From assembly GCA_021789735.1 (NCBI GenBank), contig JAJYJB010000056.1, positions 1 to 16,136 on the forward strand: a stretch of DNA of 16,136 bases, in the 5' to 3' direction. Of this stretch, positions 7,144 through 12,811 are shown piece after piece. Below the pieces are notes generated by a model. It did not search any database and was not told the origin of the DNA. It saw only the letters and a list, made by a program, of their open reading frames with translations. Origin of the DNA: Nitrospirota bacterium. GTDB lineage: Bacteria > Nitrospirota > Thermodesulfovibrionia > Thermodesulfovibrionales > JdFR-88. Each line of letters starts with the position of its first letter. Within the stretch, counting starts at the first letter, position 1. The position numbers and the translations under genes were made by a program.

Positions 7144-8134
7144 GGGAAAGGGCTGTCTTAATCGCCTCTATCATGCTGGAAGGGTCCGCCTTGCCCTTCC
7201 ATGCTATATCATAGGCGGTGCCGTGGTCCGGCGAGGTCCTTATGATCGGAAGGCCGACCGTCACATTGACCCCTTTTTCAAAGGCCACCATCTTAAGGGG
7301 TATCAGTCCCTGGTCATGGTACATCGCAACCACAATGTCAACTTCCCCGGCATAGGCCTTTCTGAAGAGCGCATCGGCGGCTACCGGGCCCTGGACCCTG
7401 ATGCCTTTGGCCCTGGCCTCCCGCACCGCCGGGGCAATCTTCCTTATCTCTTCGGAGCCGAAAAGCCCCGCCTCCCCCGCATGAGGGTTAAGGCCGCAGA
7501 CGGCAATCCTTGGCCTTCCGATGCCGAGCATCCTCGCGGCCTTTGCGGCAAGCGAGATCTTCCGGGCGACGGCCACCTTGCTTATCAGGCCCGGCACGTC
7601 TTTTATGGCCGCATGGGTGGTCACAAGCAGCACCCTCAGAGGCCCGCCGATAAGCATCATGGCAAAGTCTGAGGTCCCGGTAAGACTGGCAAGCATCTCC
7701 GTATGCCCCGGGTATTTTACCCCGGCCATGCCAAGCGCCTCCTTTGAGATGGGCGCGGTGCAGATGGCGGCCACCCTGCCCTCCAGCGCAAGCCCGGCAG
7801 CTTTTTTTATATATTCATAGGAGGCCGCTCCGCCCGCGGCGGTTGGCGCTCCGGCTTTGAAGGCCCGCGGCCCGCTTGGTCCGGTCTCGATCATCTCCAA
7901 AATTCCCGCCTCCGGGCGGCTTTCCTCCGGGGCCGTTATAAGGCGCAGCCGCACATCCGGCCTTTTAAGCATCACGAGGGCCTTTTCGACCGGCGCCCTG
8001 CCGCCTATCAGCACCGGGGCGCACGACTGTGTGACCTCCGGGTTGCAGGCAGCCTTCACGGCCACCTCCGGCCCTATTCCGCCCGGCTCGCCTATGGTCA
8101 CCGCGATCCTTTTAAAAACCCTTGTTTTTCTCAT
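7133..8134 (-). CDS. pdxA: 4-hydroxythreonine-4-phosphate dehydrogenase
   Basis: A 333-residue protein, the usual length for PdxA, which oxidises 4-phospho-hydroxythreonine with NAD(P)+ in the DXP-dependent route to pyridoxal phosphate. It opens with the family pattern AVTIGEPGGIGPEV (11-24). Metal-binding histidines are seen in VTTHAAIKDVPG (H174), CGLNPHAGE (H218) and AMYHDQGLIPLK (H273). Other signatures are CTAPISKEAL, YPGHTEML, and VGLPIIRTSPDHGTAYDIA near the C-terminus. The ATG at 8134 is preceded by a weak AAAG. The last 11 bases overlap the end of convergent yidC, so neither gene has room for a separate terminator. PdxA-like paralogues (PdxA2) exist in sugar catabolism, but nothing nearby suggests that role. 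Confidence 0.95.
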   Translation of the reverse strand: MRKTRVFKRIAVTIGEPGGIGPEVAVKAACNPEVTQSCAPVLIGGRAPVEKALVMLKRPDVRLRLITAPEESRPEAGILEMIETGPSGPRAFKAGAPTAAGGAASYEYIKKAAGLALEGRVAAICTAPISKEALGMAGVKYPGHTEMLASLTGTSDFAMMLIGGPLRVLLVTTHAAIKDVPGLISKVAVARKISLAAKAARMLGIGRPRIAVCGLNPHAGEAGLFGSEEIRKIAPAVREARAKGIRVQGPVAADALFRKAYAGEVDIVVAMYHDQGLIPLKMVAFEKGVNVTVGLPIIRTSPDHGTAYDIAWKGKADPSSMIEAIKTALSLRL

Positions 8135-8283
8135 GGACTTTCTATTTTACACCAATATATTCCTGAAATTGACTTTGTCTCTGCCCGGCTAATAAAGCAA
8201 TTAAGCTCTAACGTATTTAATGGAAAGGGATATTTTATCGTGAGAAGGAGCAATGTCGAACATGTGTGTAACCAGTACAAAGG

Positions 8284-8321
8284 TTGACTGCCCGCGCCAA
8301 GCCTGATAAAAGGTAATCAGG
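8284..8321 (+). promoter_or_regulatory. Promoter for the cupin gene, with inverted repeat over the -10
   Basis: TTGACT (8284-8289), a 17-bp spacer and TAAAAG (8307-8312), preceded by TGA as an extended -10. An inverted repeat CCTGAT (8302-8307) / ATCAGG (8316-8321) with an 8-nt centre straddles the -10 and start region and could be an operator or an RNA hairpin. The cupin Shine-Dalgarno follows at 8343-8349. Confidence 0.5.
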
Positions 8322-8356
8322 GAGACCGGCACGGGAAGACAAAAGGAGGCATCCTC

Positions 8357-8661
8357 ATGGAAAAGACCGCGGTCGTATATGGGAGAGGCTTCGAAGTGCT
8401 TCTTGGCAATGAAAGGGCCCAGGCGGCACAGATGGTCATAGAGCAAGGCGGAGTTGAGGGGGGCCCCGGGAGCCATCACGAGAAAGCGACCAGTGGCTTT
8501 TTGTCATCTCCGGGGAAGGAGTGGCCGTGGTGAACGGAAAGGAGATCAAGCTTAAACCTGGCAGCCTTGTCCTCATCGAAAAAGGGGAAATGCACGAGAT
8601 CCGGAACACGGACACAAACCCGCTGCAGACGCTGAACTTCTACGTGCCTCCTGCCTACTGA
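8357..8661 (+). pseudogene. Single-domain cupin, broken by a one-base frameshift
   Basis: An ATG at 8357 follows an excellent Shine-Dalgarno (AAAGGAGG, 8342-8349, 7-nt spacing). Frame 1 reads MEKTAVVYGRGFEVLL... through GGVEGGPGSHHEK, a typical cupin motif 1 with the two metal-binding histidines, then runs into TGA at about 8533. From 8488 the next frame continues the fold without interruption: DQWLFVISGEGVAVVNGKE, then KLKPGSLVLIEKGEMHEI (cupin motif 2 with the last histidine), ending at TGA 8659-8661. Restoring one missing base near 8486-8488 gives an intact protein of about 101 residues. The flanking promoter and Shine-Dalgarno are in good order and no other damage is visible, so this is either a recent inactivation or a base-call or assembly error. 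Function of the family is broad (small-molecule binding or enzyme). No slippery heptamer suited to programmed frameshifting is seen. Confidence 0.75.
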
Positions 8662-8778
8662 AAAAAAGAAACTCTGGCGCTTCGCGGCGGCAGCCCGAAG
8701 GGTTTGGGACCGCATTTACCGGTGCAAATCAAGACCGTGCGGCTTCCGCCGGAATTGATCGGAACGGGCGAAAAAACC

Positions 8779-9294
8779 TTACAGGAAAATGACGGCTTCC
8801 TCCGGGGAGACCCTTTTTGGAGCGCCAGGGGATTCGGCCGGGTAGCCCACGGGCACAATGGCGACCGGCCTTAAGCCTGCGGGCAGATCCAAAACGCTTG
8901 AGACGCCTTCCTCACTGAAAGCGCCCACCCATGCGGTGCCGAGGCCAAGCTCCCTGGCCGCAAGCATCAGGCACATGACACTGATGGACGCATCCTGTAT
9001 GCAGTAGAGCCCTGCCCCTCTCTGTCCGTACCGTTTTGAGGCCGTCTTCTCGTCTGCGCAGGCCACTATCACAATGGGCGCGTCTTCCAGGAAGCGCTGC
9101 CCCATCGCCTCCGAAGCCAGCATCCGCTTCAGGGCCGCATCTTTTACGAAATAGAACTTTCTGGACTGAAGGTTCCCCGCGCTCGGGGCCCAAAGAATGG
9201 CCTGGGCGAGCCTGTCCACCGCATCGGCGGGGATTTCCCTTTTTTCAAAACGCCTGATGCTCCGTCTTTCCCTGATCGCAGTGTAAACGTCCAT
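8779..9294 (-). CDS. Nitroreductase-family FMN oxidoreductase
   Basis: A 171-residue protein of the nitroreductase superfamily, which uses FMN and NAD(P)H to reduce nitro compounds, quinones or unknown substrates. The FMN-binding N-terminal motif is present: AIRERRSIRRFEKREIP (6-22), then WAPSAGNLQSRKFYFV (about 34-49). The family middle helix is IQDASISVMCLMLAARELGLG, followed by TAWVGAF, and the end has PVAIVPVGYPAESPGAPKR. Length is at the short end for the family (170-220). The start at 9294 is well supported by AGGAGGT 8 nt upstream. A plausible promoter on this strand is TTGAGG (9343-9338), a 16-bp spacer and TAAGAT (9321-9316). It appears monocistronic. The substrate cannot be deduced. 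Confidence 0.9.
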   Translation of the reverse strand: MDVYTAIRERRSIRRFEKREIPADAVDRLAQAILWAPSAGNLQSRKFYFVKDAALKRMLASEAMGQRFLEDAPIVIVACADEKTASKRYGQRGAGLYCIQDASISVMCLMLAARELGLGTAWVGAFSEEGVSSVLDLPAGLRPVAIVPVGYPAESPGAPKRVSPEEAVIFL

Positions 9295-9375
9295 AAGAAA
9301 GAACCTCCTGCGATTATCTTACTACAGCCGGAAAAACCCTCAAGCCGCCAGCCTTAAACGGCGCTCTATCCGTAT

Positions 9376-9401
9376 AACCATTCACCTTGAATGGTTTTTT
9401 T
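9376..9401 (+). terminator. Perfect intrinsic terminator reading rightward
   Basis: AACCATTC (9376-9383), loop ACCTT (9384-9388), GAATGGTT (9389-9396), with a T7 run at 9395-9401. The T-run follows the hairpin only on the plus strand, yet both flanking genes are on the minus strand. It would stop rightward transcripts that pass antisense through the nitroreductase, for example from the cupin promoter. Confidence 0.6.
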
Positions 9402-9435
9402 GACCCGGGCCGGCCAGAGCGCCGCTCAAGTCCTC

Positions 9436-9687
9436 TTAAAACCCGGCCGCTTTCTCAGCCGCCTCTCTTGCGAGCAGTCTCTGCGCCTGGATGTCTCCTG
9501 ACATGGCCTCCTTGACCGTTTGCTCGTGAGTCTCGGTTGCCTCCTGCAGCGCCGATTGGCCGGCGCTACTGATCCGGACGCTGTCTTTTGGCTCCTGCTT
9601 CGCCCCTGCCTGCGCCGGCTTCCCATTCACAGGTTTGGATAGGTCCGGGGGCTGTGCCGCGTTTGAAACTGATACATTTGTGATCAT
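9436..9687 (-). CDS. Small hypothetical protein with DSVxIS motif
   Basis: An 83-residue hydrophilic protein from the ATG at 9687, chosen because GGAGG lies 6 nt upstream; longer in-frame versions to 9816 lack such a site and would overlap the putative promoter. The N-terminal half is Pro/Lys/Gln-rich and probably disordered. Then comes KDSVRISSAGQSAL (about residues 34-47), a pattern I have seen in small uncharacterised proteins and in FlgM-like anti-sigma factors (D-x-V-x-I-S), and a C-terminal helix with SGDIQAQRLLAREAAEKAAGF. I do not recognise a specific family, and there is no signal peptide or membrane helix. The gene stands alone. A Crp/Fnr-like box (9802-9817) and a TATACT -10 lie upstream. 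A role in motility or regulation would be speculation. Confidence 0.65.
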   Translation of the reverse strand: MITNVSVSNAAQPPDLSKPVNGKPAQAGAKQEPKDSVRISSAGQSALQEATETHEQTVKEAMSGDIQAQRLLAREAAEKAAGF

Positions 9688-9777
9688 CCTCGTCCTCCGT
9701 TTTAGTGGTTTGGGGTTCAAGAGCTCTTTGTTTCTCTGTCGGGAAAAAAAACCATTAACTTTAGGCAAGGGTTTTGC

Positions 9778-9817
9778 AGTATATCCGGCCCAGGCGTTTA
9801 TTGTGACATGCGTCACG
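9778..9817 (-). promoter_or_regulatory. Crp/Fnr-family box and -10 element upstream of the 83-aa gene
   Basis: TGTGA-CATGCG-TCACG (9802-9817) matches the Crp-type consensus TGTGA-N6-TCACA at nine of ten positions. On the minus strand a TATACT -10 hexamer occupies 9783-9778, leaving 18 bp between box and -10. That puts the box centre about 38-41 nt upstream of the expected start of transcription, near the class II activator position. No -35 is seen where the box lies, as expected for activator dependence. The 83-aa gene starts about 84 nt further on. Confidence 0.5.
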
Positions 9818-10021
9818 TACGCGCCTTGAGGTTGTCCCGATAAATTTCAGAAATTTATATTTAAAATAAAAAATCATAATGCCCTAATTCTTCCAGGTTG
9901 CCGCCACAGACCAGACCTTCGCGCGATGGGCAGCACCCGCGTGAATGCCTGGCAAGGTTTTTCCCGCCTTTTTTAAAAAACGCGGCTGATACGCCTACCC
10001 ATTGGAGGACTGACTTTAGGC
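9818..10021. other. Divergent intergenic region with inverted repeats, no gene seen
   Basis: No convincing coding frame lies here. Two perfect or near-perfect inverted repeats are present: ATAAATTTC-A-GAAATTTAT (9840-9858, 9-1-9) and CCGC-c-TTTTTTAAAAAA-c-GCGG (9964-9985, one mismatched pair). Either could be an operator; neither has a U-tract typical of a terminator. The stretch 9835-9875 is much richer in A+T than the neighbouring genes. Confidence 0.4.
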
Positions 10022-10051
10022 TTGACTTGCATATAAAAATTTTTATATATT
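10022..10051 (+). promoter_or_regulatory. arsR promoter with palindromic operator between -35 and -10
   Basis: TTGACT (10022-10027), an 18-bp spacer and TATATT (10046-10051); TATATA at 10044 with a 16-bp spacer is an alternative. A perfect 18-bp palindrome, ATATAAAAATTTTTATAT (10031-10048), fills the spacer and enters the -10. This is the usual place for an ArsR/SmtB dimer to block RNA polymerase, so autoregulation by the adjacent arsR is likely. The leader to the arsR start is about 113 nt and contains AGCCAA (10073-10078), able to pair with TTGGCT (10116-10121) just before a T6 run, a possible attenuator. Confidence 0.6.
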
Positions 10052-10170
10052 TTATTTGAGAGGAGAAACAGCAGCCAAATTGGCTACTGGATTGAAGCAT
10101 CCCGGGTCTTGGTAATTGGCTGATTTTTTGAAGGATAAAAAAATATTTATAAAAATCTGGAGAGAAAAAA

Positions 10171-10551
10171 TTGGAAGAGCTGCTGAACATATTCAAGGCA
10201 TTTTCCGATGAGACGAGGCTGAGGATCCTGAAGCTCCTGGAGCACGGTGAGCTTTGCGTGTGCGACCTGGTTGCCGCCCTTGATATGGTGCAGCCCAACA
10301 TCTCGTTTCATTTGGCCCTGCTGCGCGCGGCCGGCCTGATCAGGGACAGGAAGGAAGGCAAATGGACGCATTACAGACTGGACGAAAAGGACATGTTCAG
10401 GCGGATGCTGCTTTATTCGGCCATAGAGAGGATACCCGAGGATTCGGTGGCGAAAGACAAGGCCCGGCTGGACAAGTTTCTCATGCAGAAGGCCGTAGCA
10501 CAGGCCCGGATCAAAACAACGGCAAATAAAGCGCAATGCTGCGGGATGTAA
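10171..10551 (+). CDS. arsR: ArsR-family metal(loid)-sensing repressor
   Basis: A 126-residue winged-helix repressor. It starts at TTG 10171, supported by GGAG (10159-10162) 8 nt upstream; no ATG is available. The N-terminal [16 protein letters not shown] helix is present ([19 protein letters not shown]). The metal(loid) box is ELCVCDLV (27-34), with C29 and C31 as in arsenite-sensing ArsR; the third cysteine of the E. coli CxCxxC pattern is Val34. The recognition helix region is [18 protein letters not shown], and the wing contains [11 protein letters not shown]. The C-terminus carries a vicinal pair C123-C124, which could supply the third ligand. Family knowledge says such proteins leave DNA on binding As(III) or Sb(III). 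It is followed at once by an ACR3 remnant and then by fmdE and tauE on the same strand. Confidence 0.92.
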   Translation: MEELLNIFKAFSDETRLRILKLLEHGELCVCDLVAALDMVQPNISFHLALLRAAGLIRDRKEGKWTHYRLDEKDMFRRMLLYSAIERIPEDSVAKDKARLDKFLMQKAVAQARIKTTANKAQCCGM

Positions 10552-10552
10552 G

Positions 10553-10702
10553 GTGTTCGGACTCAACTCCGGCGCCGCCTTCGCCGCCGTGACAGGCCCC
10601 CCTGTCGAGGCGCCGGTAATGATCGGGCCGGCCAATGTGGCAAACCATTTCAAGAAGAGATATTTTACGGCCTGTGAGATAAAGACAATAGAACCCGTGT
10701 GA
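10553..10702 (+). pseudogene. C-terminal remnant of an ACR3 arsenite efflux permease
   Basis: In the +1 frame relative to arsR, from right after its stop, about 49 codons read [20 protein letters not shown], then [18 protein letters not shown], and end at TGA 10700-10702. This resembles the very end of ACR3-type arsenite permeases, which from memory read [20 protein letters not shown] and then a last helix closing in FxxRYF. Only about 40 of roughly 350 residues remain. Several leucines or valines of the helices are now proline, alanine or asparagine ([14 protein letters not shown]), which would break a membrane helix. This fits a decaying scrap left by an internal deletion of a former arsR-acr3 operon. 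A GTG at 10553 exists, but a 49-aa product with these changes is unlikely to work. A weak GGGC/GCCC hairpin with T7 (10714-10744) follows. Confidence 0.6.
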
Positions 10703-10793
10703 ACACATGGTCCGGGCTTGTGGCGCTGGCGGCCCTGTTTTTTTGCAAATCATCCGGGAAGGAATAAAAAAACTCCTATTGGGAAACTGCCCC

Positions 10794-10847
10794 ATGAATA
10801 CAGGGGAAAAACATCTTGCAATGGCAAGAACGGAGGGCTCGAAATGA
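10794..10847 (+). CDS. Possible 17-aa leader ORF coupled to fmdE
   Basis: ATG 10794 to TGA 10845-10847 encodes [17 protein letters not shown], and its stop overlaps the fmdE start as ATGA. It contains a perfect hairpin TCTTGC-AATG-GCAAGA (10814-10829) that ends three bases before the fmdE Shine-Dalgarno GGAGGG (10832-10837). No clear Shine-Dalgarno precedes its own ATG, which lies beside a CCCC/GGGG repeat (10790-10806). It would act as a coupling device rather than a protein; a chance ORF of this size is possible. Confidence 0.3.
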   Translation: MNTGEKHLAMARTEGSK

Positions 10848-11452
10848 TAGCATTCAAGGAATATTACGACACTGCGCTTGAATTTCATGGGCACAAATGC
10901 CCTGCCATGCCCATGGGCCTGAGGGCCGGTCTTGCGGCGATGCGCGTCCTTGGCGTTGAGCGCTCAAAGGACAAGGAGCTGTTCGTCGAGGCGGAAACCG
11001 GCAGAGGGCATGCCGCCGGGTGTTTTGTCGACGGCGTCATGACCGCTACCGGATGCACTTATGGCAAGGCCAATATCCGGAAGCTTTATTACAACAAGAT
11101 GGCGTTCACCCTTATTGACACAAAGACCGGCAGGTCGGTCAGGGTGTCCCTAAAACCCGGATTTTTCGAACGGGCCCTCAATTCCCCATTCGTCCAGGAA
11201 AGGAAAAAAGGCGTCCCTCCACAGGACATATCCCAGGAGATAACCACCCCCCTGGTTGAGAAAATCCTTGCCATGCCGGAAGAGGAGTTTCTCGATATAG
11301 GAAAAATCGGAAAAGCGGATTTTCATCAGAAAAAAGGCATATTCGAGGCCAGGCGGTGCGAAGGCTGCGGCGAGCTGGCGTTCGTCGACAAACTGAGGCT
11401 CACCCCCGGCGGGAAACTGGTATGCATCCCGTGTTCGGGATACGGGGCTTAA
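10844..11452 (+). CDS. FmdE-family protein with C-terminal zinc finger
   Basis: A 202-residue protein of the FmdE family, named after subunit E of tungsten/molybdenum formylmethanofuran dehydrogenase but widespread in bacteria without that enzyme; its role there is unsettled. The N-terminal domain has [16 protein letters not shown] (14-29, with C19) and [19 protein letters not shown] (C60, C71), the conserved His/Cys set of the family. The C-terminal region ends in a treble-clef-like zinc site with two CxxC pairs: C172/C175 (RRCEGCGE) and C194/C197 (VCIPCSG). The ATG at 10844 has GGAGGG 6 nt upstream; a longer in-frame start at 10718 would overlap the remnant region and lacks support. A weak promoter TTGCAA (10743-10748), 16 bp, TAAAAA (10765-10770) could serve it apart from the arsR promoter. 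tauE follows 94 nt after the stop. Confidence 0.88.
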   Translation: MIAFKEYYDTALEFHGHKCPAMPMGLRAGLAAMRVLGVERSKDKELFVEAETGRGHAAGCFVDGVMTATGCTYGKANIRKLYYNKMAFTLIDTKTGRSVRVSLKPGFFERALNSPFVQERKKGVPPQDISQEITTPLVEKILAMPEEEFLDIGKIGKADFHQKKGIFEARRCEGCGELAFVDKLRLTPGGKLVCIPCSGYGA

Positions 11453-11465
11453 ACGATCTTTTTAT

Positions 11466-11494
11466 TTTACTGAGCGCATTTCAGTGGGCATAAT
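11466..11494 (+). promoter_or_regulatory. Possible promoter between fmdE and tauE
   Basis: TTTACT (11466-11471), a 17-bp spacer and CATAAT (11489-11494). A small inverted repeat ACTGA (11469-11473) / TCAGT (11481-11485) lies in the spacer. GGGCATAA occurs three times downstream from the -10 (11486, 11506 and 11538), the last two just before ATG codons. Confidence 0.35.
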
Positions 11495-11514
11495 TCTCTT
11501 GAAGAGGGCATAAA

Positions 11515-11550
11515 ATGGGCAGCGAGCGATGCCCGGAGGGCATAAAATGA
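11515..11550 (+). CDS. Possible 11-aa leader ORF coupled to tauE/safE gene
   Basis: ATG 11515 to TGA 11548-11550 encodes MGSERCPEGIK; the stop overlaps the permease ATG as ATGA. The 14-bp block GAGGGCATAAAATG is present twice, as Shine-Dalgarno plus start of this ORF (11504-11517) and of the permease (11536-11549). GGGC (11517-11520) can pair with GCCC (11531-11534), ending right before the permease GGAGGG. The arrangement mirrors the one ahead of fmdE. Confidence 0.4.
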   Translation: MGSERCPEGIK

Positions 11551-12299
11551 TCATTGTTTTTGCCGCTGTTGCGGTCCTTTTCCTGGCCTTCATATTCTCT
11601 ATGCTTGGCCTGGGCGGGGCGATGCTCTATGTGCCTCTCTTTCATATCTTTGGCTTTGGTTTTAAAACGGTCGCGATCCCCACCGGCCTTCTGCTCAATA
11701 TGATCTCCACGGTATCGGCATCCTCGGTTTATCTGCGCTCTAAAATGGTCGATGTAAAGGGCTCCGTTCCGCTCATAGTTTCCGCATTTTTTGGCGCCCC
11801 GATGGGTGCCTACCTAACAAAAATGGTTCCCACCGGAGTGCTGATCCTTCTTTTTGCAATAGCCATGATCTTTGTCGGGGGAAGGATGCTTTTTACGGCA
11901 GACCGTCCGGAACATACGGGAATGGCGGAGGCCCGTAACCGTTTTCTCCTCATGGGAGCGGGCGGCTTTGTCATCGGCCTGATCGCGGGACTGTTGGGCG
12001 TTGGAGGCGGGTTCCTGTTTGTGCCCCTGATGCTGGCCATAGGATACCCCACAAAGAAGGCCGCGGCCACAAGCTCTTTTGTGGTGATTTTTTCTTCATT
12101 TGCGGGGTTTACCGGCCATGTTGCCCAAGGCCATTTCAACTGGCCGCTGATGGCTTCCACGGCAGCCGCCGTGCTCATTGGGTCCCAGATCGGCGCAAAG
12201 GTGATGAAGGAAAAGATGAAGGCAAAATGGATAAAACAGTTGTACGCCATTGTCCTGCTGGCGGTGGCGGCCCAATTGTTGTTTAAACTGCGCGCATGA
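11547..12299 (+). CDS. TauE/SafE-family sulfite/organosulfonate exporter-like permease
   Basis: A 250-residue integral membrane protein with about eight hydrophobic helices in two repeats. Each repeat carries the glycine-rich family motif: IFSMLGLGGAMLYVPLF near residue 20, and IAGLLGVGGGFLFVPLML near residue 145. Both are followed by a polar segment ahead of a Thr/Ser-rich helix (AIPTGLLLNMIST and KAAATSSFVVIFSS). I chose ATG 11547 because GGAGGG ends 6 nt upstream; the in-frame ATG at 11529 would put the Shine-Dalgarno inside the gene. Family members export sulfite, sulfoacetate or thiosulfate-like anions, or have unknown cargo; the substrate here is unknown. It is the last gene of the arsR-fmdE-tauE run. 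T6 follows 47 nt later (12347-12352) but without a good hairpin. Confidence 0.9.
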   Translation: MIIVFAAVAVLFLAFIFSMLGLGGAMLYVPLFHIFGFGFKTVAIPTGLLLNMISTVSASSVYLRSKMVDVKGSVPLIVSAFFGAPMGAYLTKMVPTGVLILLFAIAMIFVGGRMLFTADRPEHTGMAEARNRFLLMGAGGFVIGLIAGLLGVGGGFLFVPLMLAIGYPTKKAAATSSFVVIFSSFAGFTGHVAQGHFNWPLMASTAAAVLIGSQIGAKVMKEKMKAKWIKQLYAIVLLAVAAQLLFKLRA

Positions 12300-12350
12300 T
12301 GGATTTTCAAGACATGCGCGATCAACGGCGAAGAGAAGACGGCCTGTTTT

Positions 12351-12398
12351 TTGACACTCACCCCATTTGACTATATGCTTTAATCGAACGGGTATTAT
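12351..12398 (+). promoter_or_regulatory. Promoter(s) upstream of the cydAB leader
   Basis: A perfect -35 TTGACA (12351-12356), a 17-bp spacer and TATGCT (12374-12379, 4 of 6). A second overlapping candidate is TTGACT (12368-12373) with TATTAT (12393-12398) at a 19-bp spacing. Both read rightward toward cydAB. If used, the cydA mRNA leader would be about 410-430 nt. Confidence 0.5.
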
Positions 12399-12811
12399 GT
12401 CCCGATAAGGTATCCTCACAGATTGCCGGATGGCGGGACAAGGCATGACAAAAGCAAACTACTGCATTTGAAGACAGTCGATGACAACCAAACAATTCAA
12501 GAAAAAAACCTATGAGGCCGGCAAAGATGGCATGATCAGTATTTACCCATCTCTCTTGGCATCGAAGGAAAAGGGCAAGCTCCGGCGTTTCTTAAAAAAG
12601 GTCCTGTTTTTTAAAGGCGGCTGATTTAAATTCTTGAAATGATATAAAAACCATTTCCGGCAGTTTTTTCTCCGTTCAAGGGCCGGAATATGTGCAATAA
12701 ATGCGGCGCTATTTTCCCGGTTCGCTTTTTAAAAGGATGCGCTTTCTGATTTTTTGATCTTTTTTTATCTCCGCAGGGATGCAGCCTTTAAAGGGAAGGA
12801 GGCGTCTTTTC
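12399..12811 (+). other. Long leader region upstream of cydA
   Basis: About 410 bases between the promoter candidates and cydA. It holds a possible 47-aa ORF (12481-12624), a TTCCGGC (12655-12661) / GCCGGAA (12682-12688) inverted repeat with a 20-nt loop, and T-rich stretches (12749-12770). I see no known riboswitch core, and no clear FNR, ArcA or Rex box. Confidence 0.4.
12481..12624 (+). CDS. Possible 47-aa basic small protein
   Basis: ATG 12481 to TGA 12622-12624 encodes a 47-residue, lysine-rich protein. It starts MTTKQFKKKTYEAGKDG and ends KGKLRRFLKKVLFFKGG. Twelve or more Lys/Arg residues and a final amphipathic or hydrophobic stretch suggest membrane or nucleic acid contact. It lies about 95 nt downstream of a good promoter and ahead of cydAB on the same strand, which favours a real gene. 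The Shine-Dalgarno is poor (a GAAG 7-8 nt before the ATG), and I recognise no family, which weighs against it. It is not CydX/CydH-like, because it lacks a full membrane helix. Confidence 0.3.
   Translation: MTTKQFKKKTYEAGKDGMISIYPSLLASKEKGKLRRFLKKVLFFKGG

Noticed and set aside
8253..8306. 18-codon ORF MSNMCVTSTKVDCPRQA upstream of the cupin
   Set aside because: The AAGGAG is only 2 nt from its first ATG and it ends inside the cupin promoter; it would need a separate upstream promoter that I cannot find.
9436..9816. Longer 126-aa version of the small protein
   Set aside because: The upstream codons include the -10 and Crp/Fnr-like box, and no Shine-Dalgarno supports that start, whereas 9687 has GGAGG at good spacing.
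10699..10767. 22-codon GTG ORF ([15 protein letters not shown]) after the ACR3 remnant
   Set aside because: It is hydrophobic but too short, lacks a Shine-Dalgarno and matches nothing known; probably non-coding.
12340..12352. Terminator after the tauE/safE gene
   Set aside because: There is a T6 run, but no stable hairpin directly before it; TTGACA at its end belongs to a promoter.
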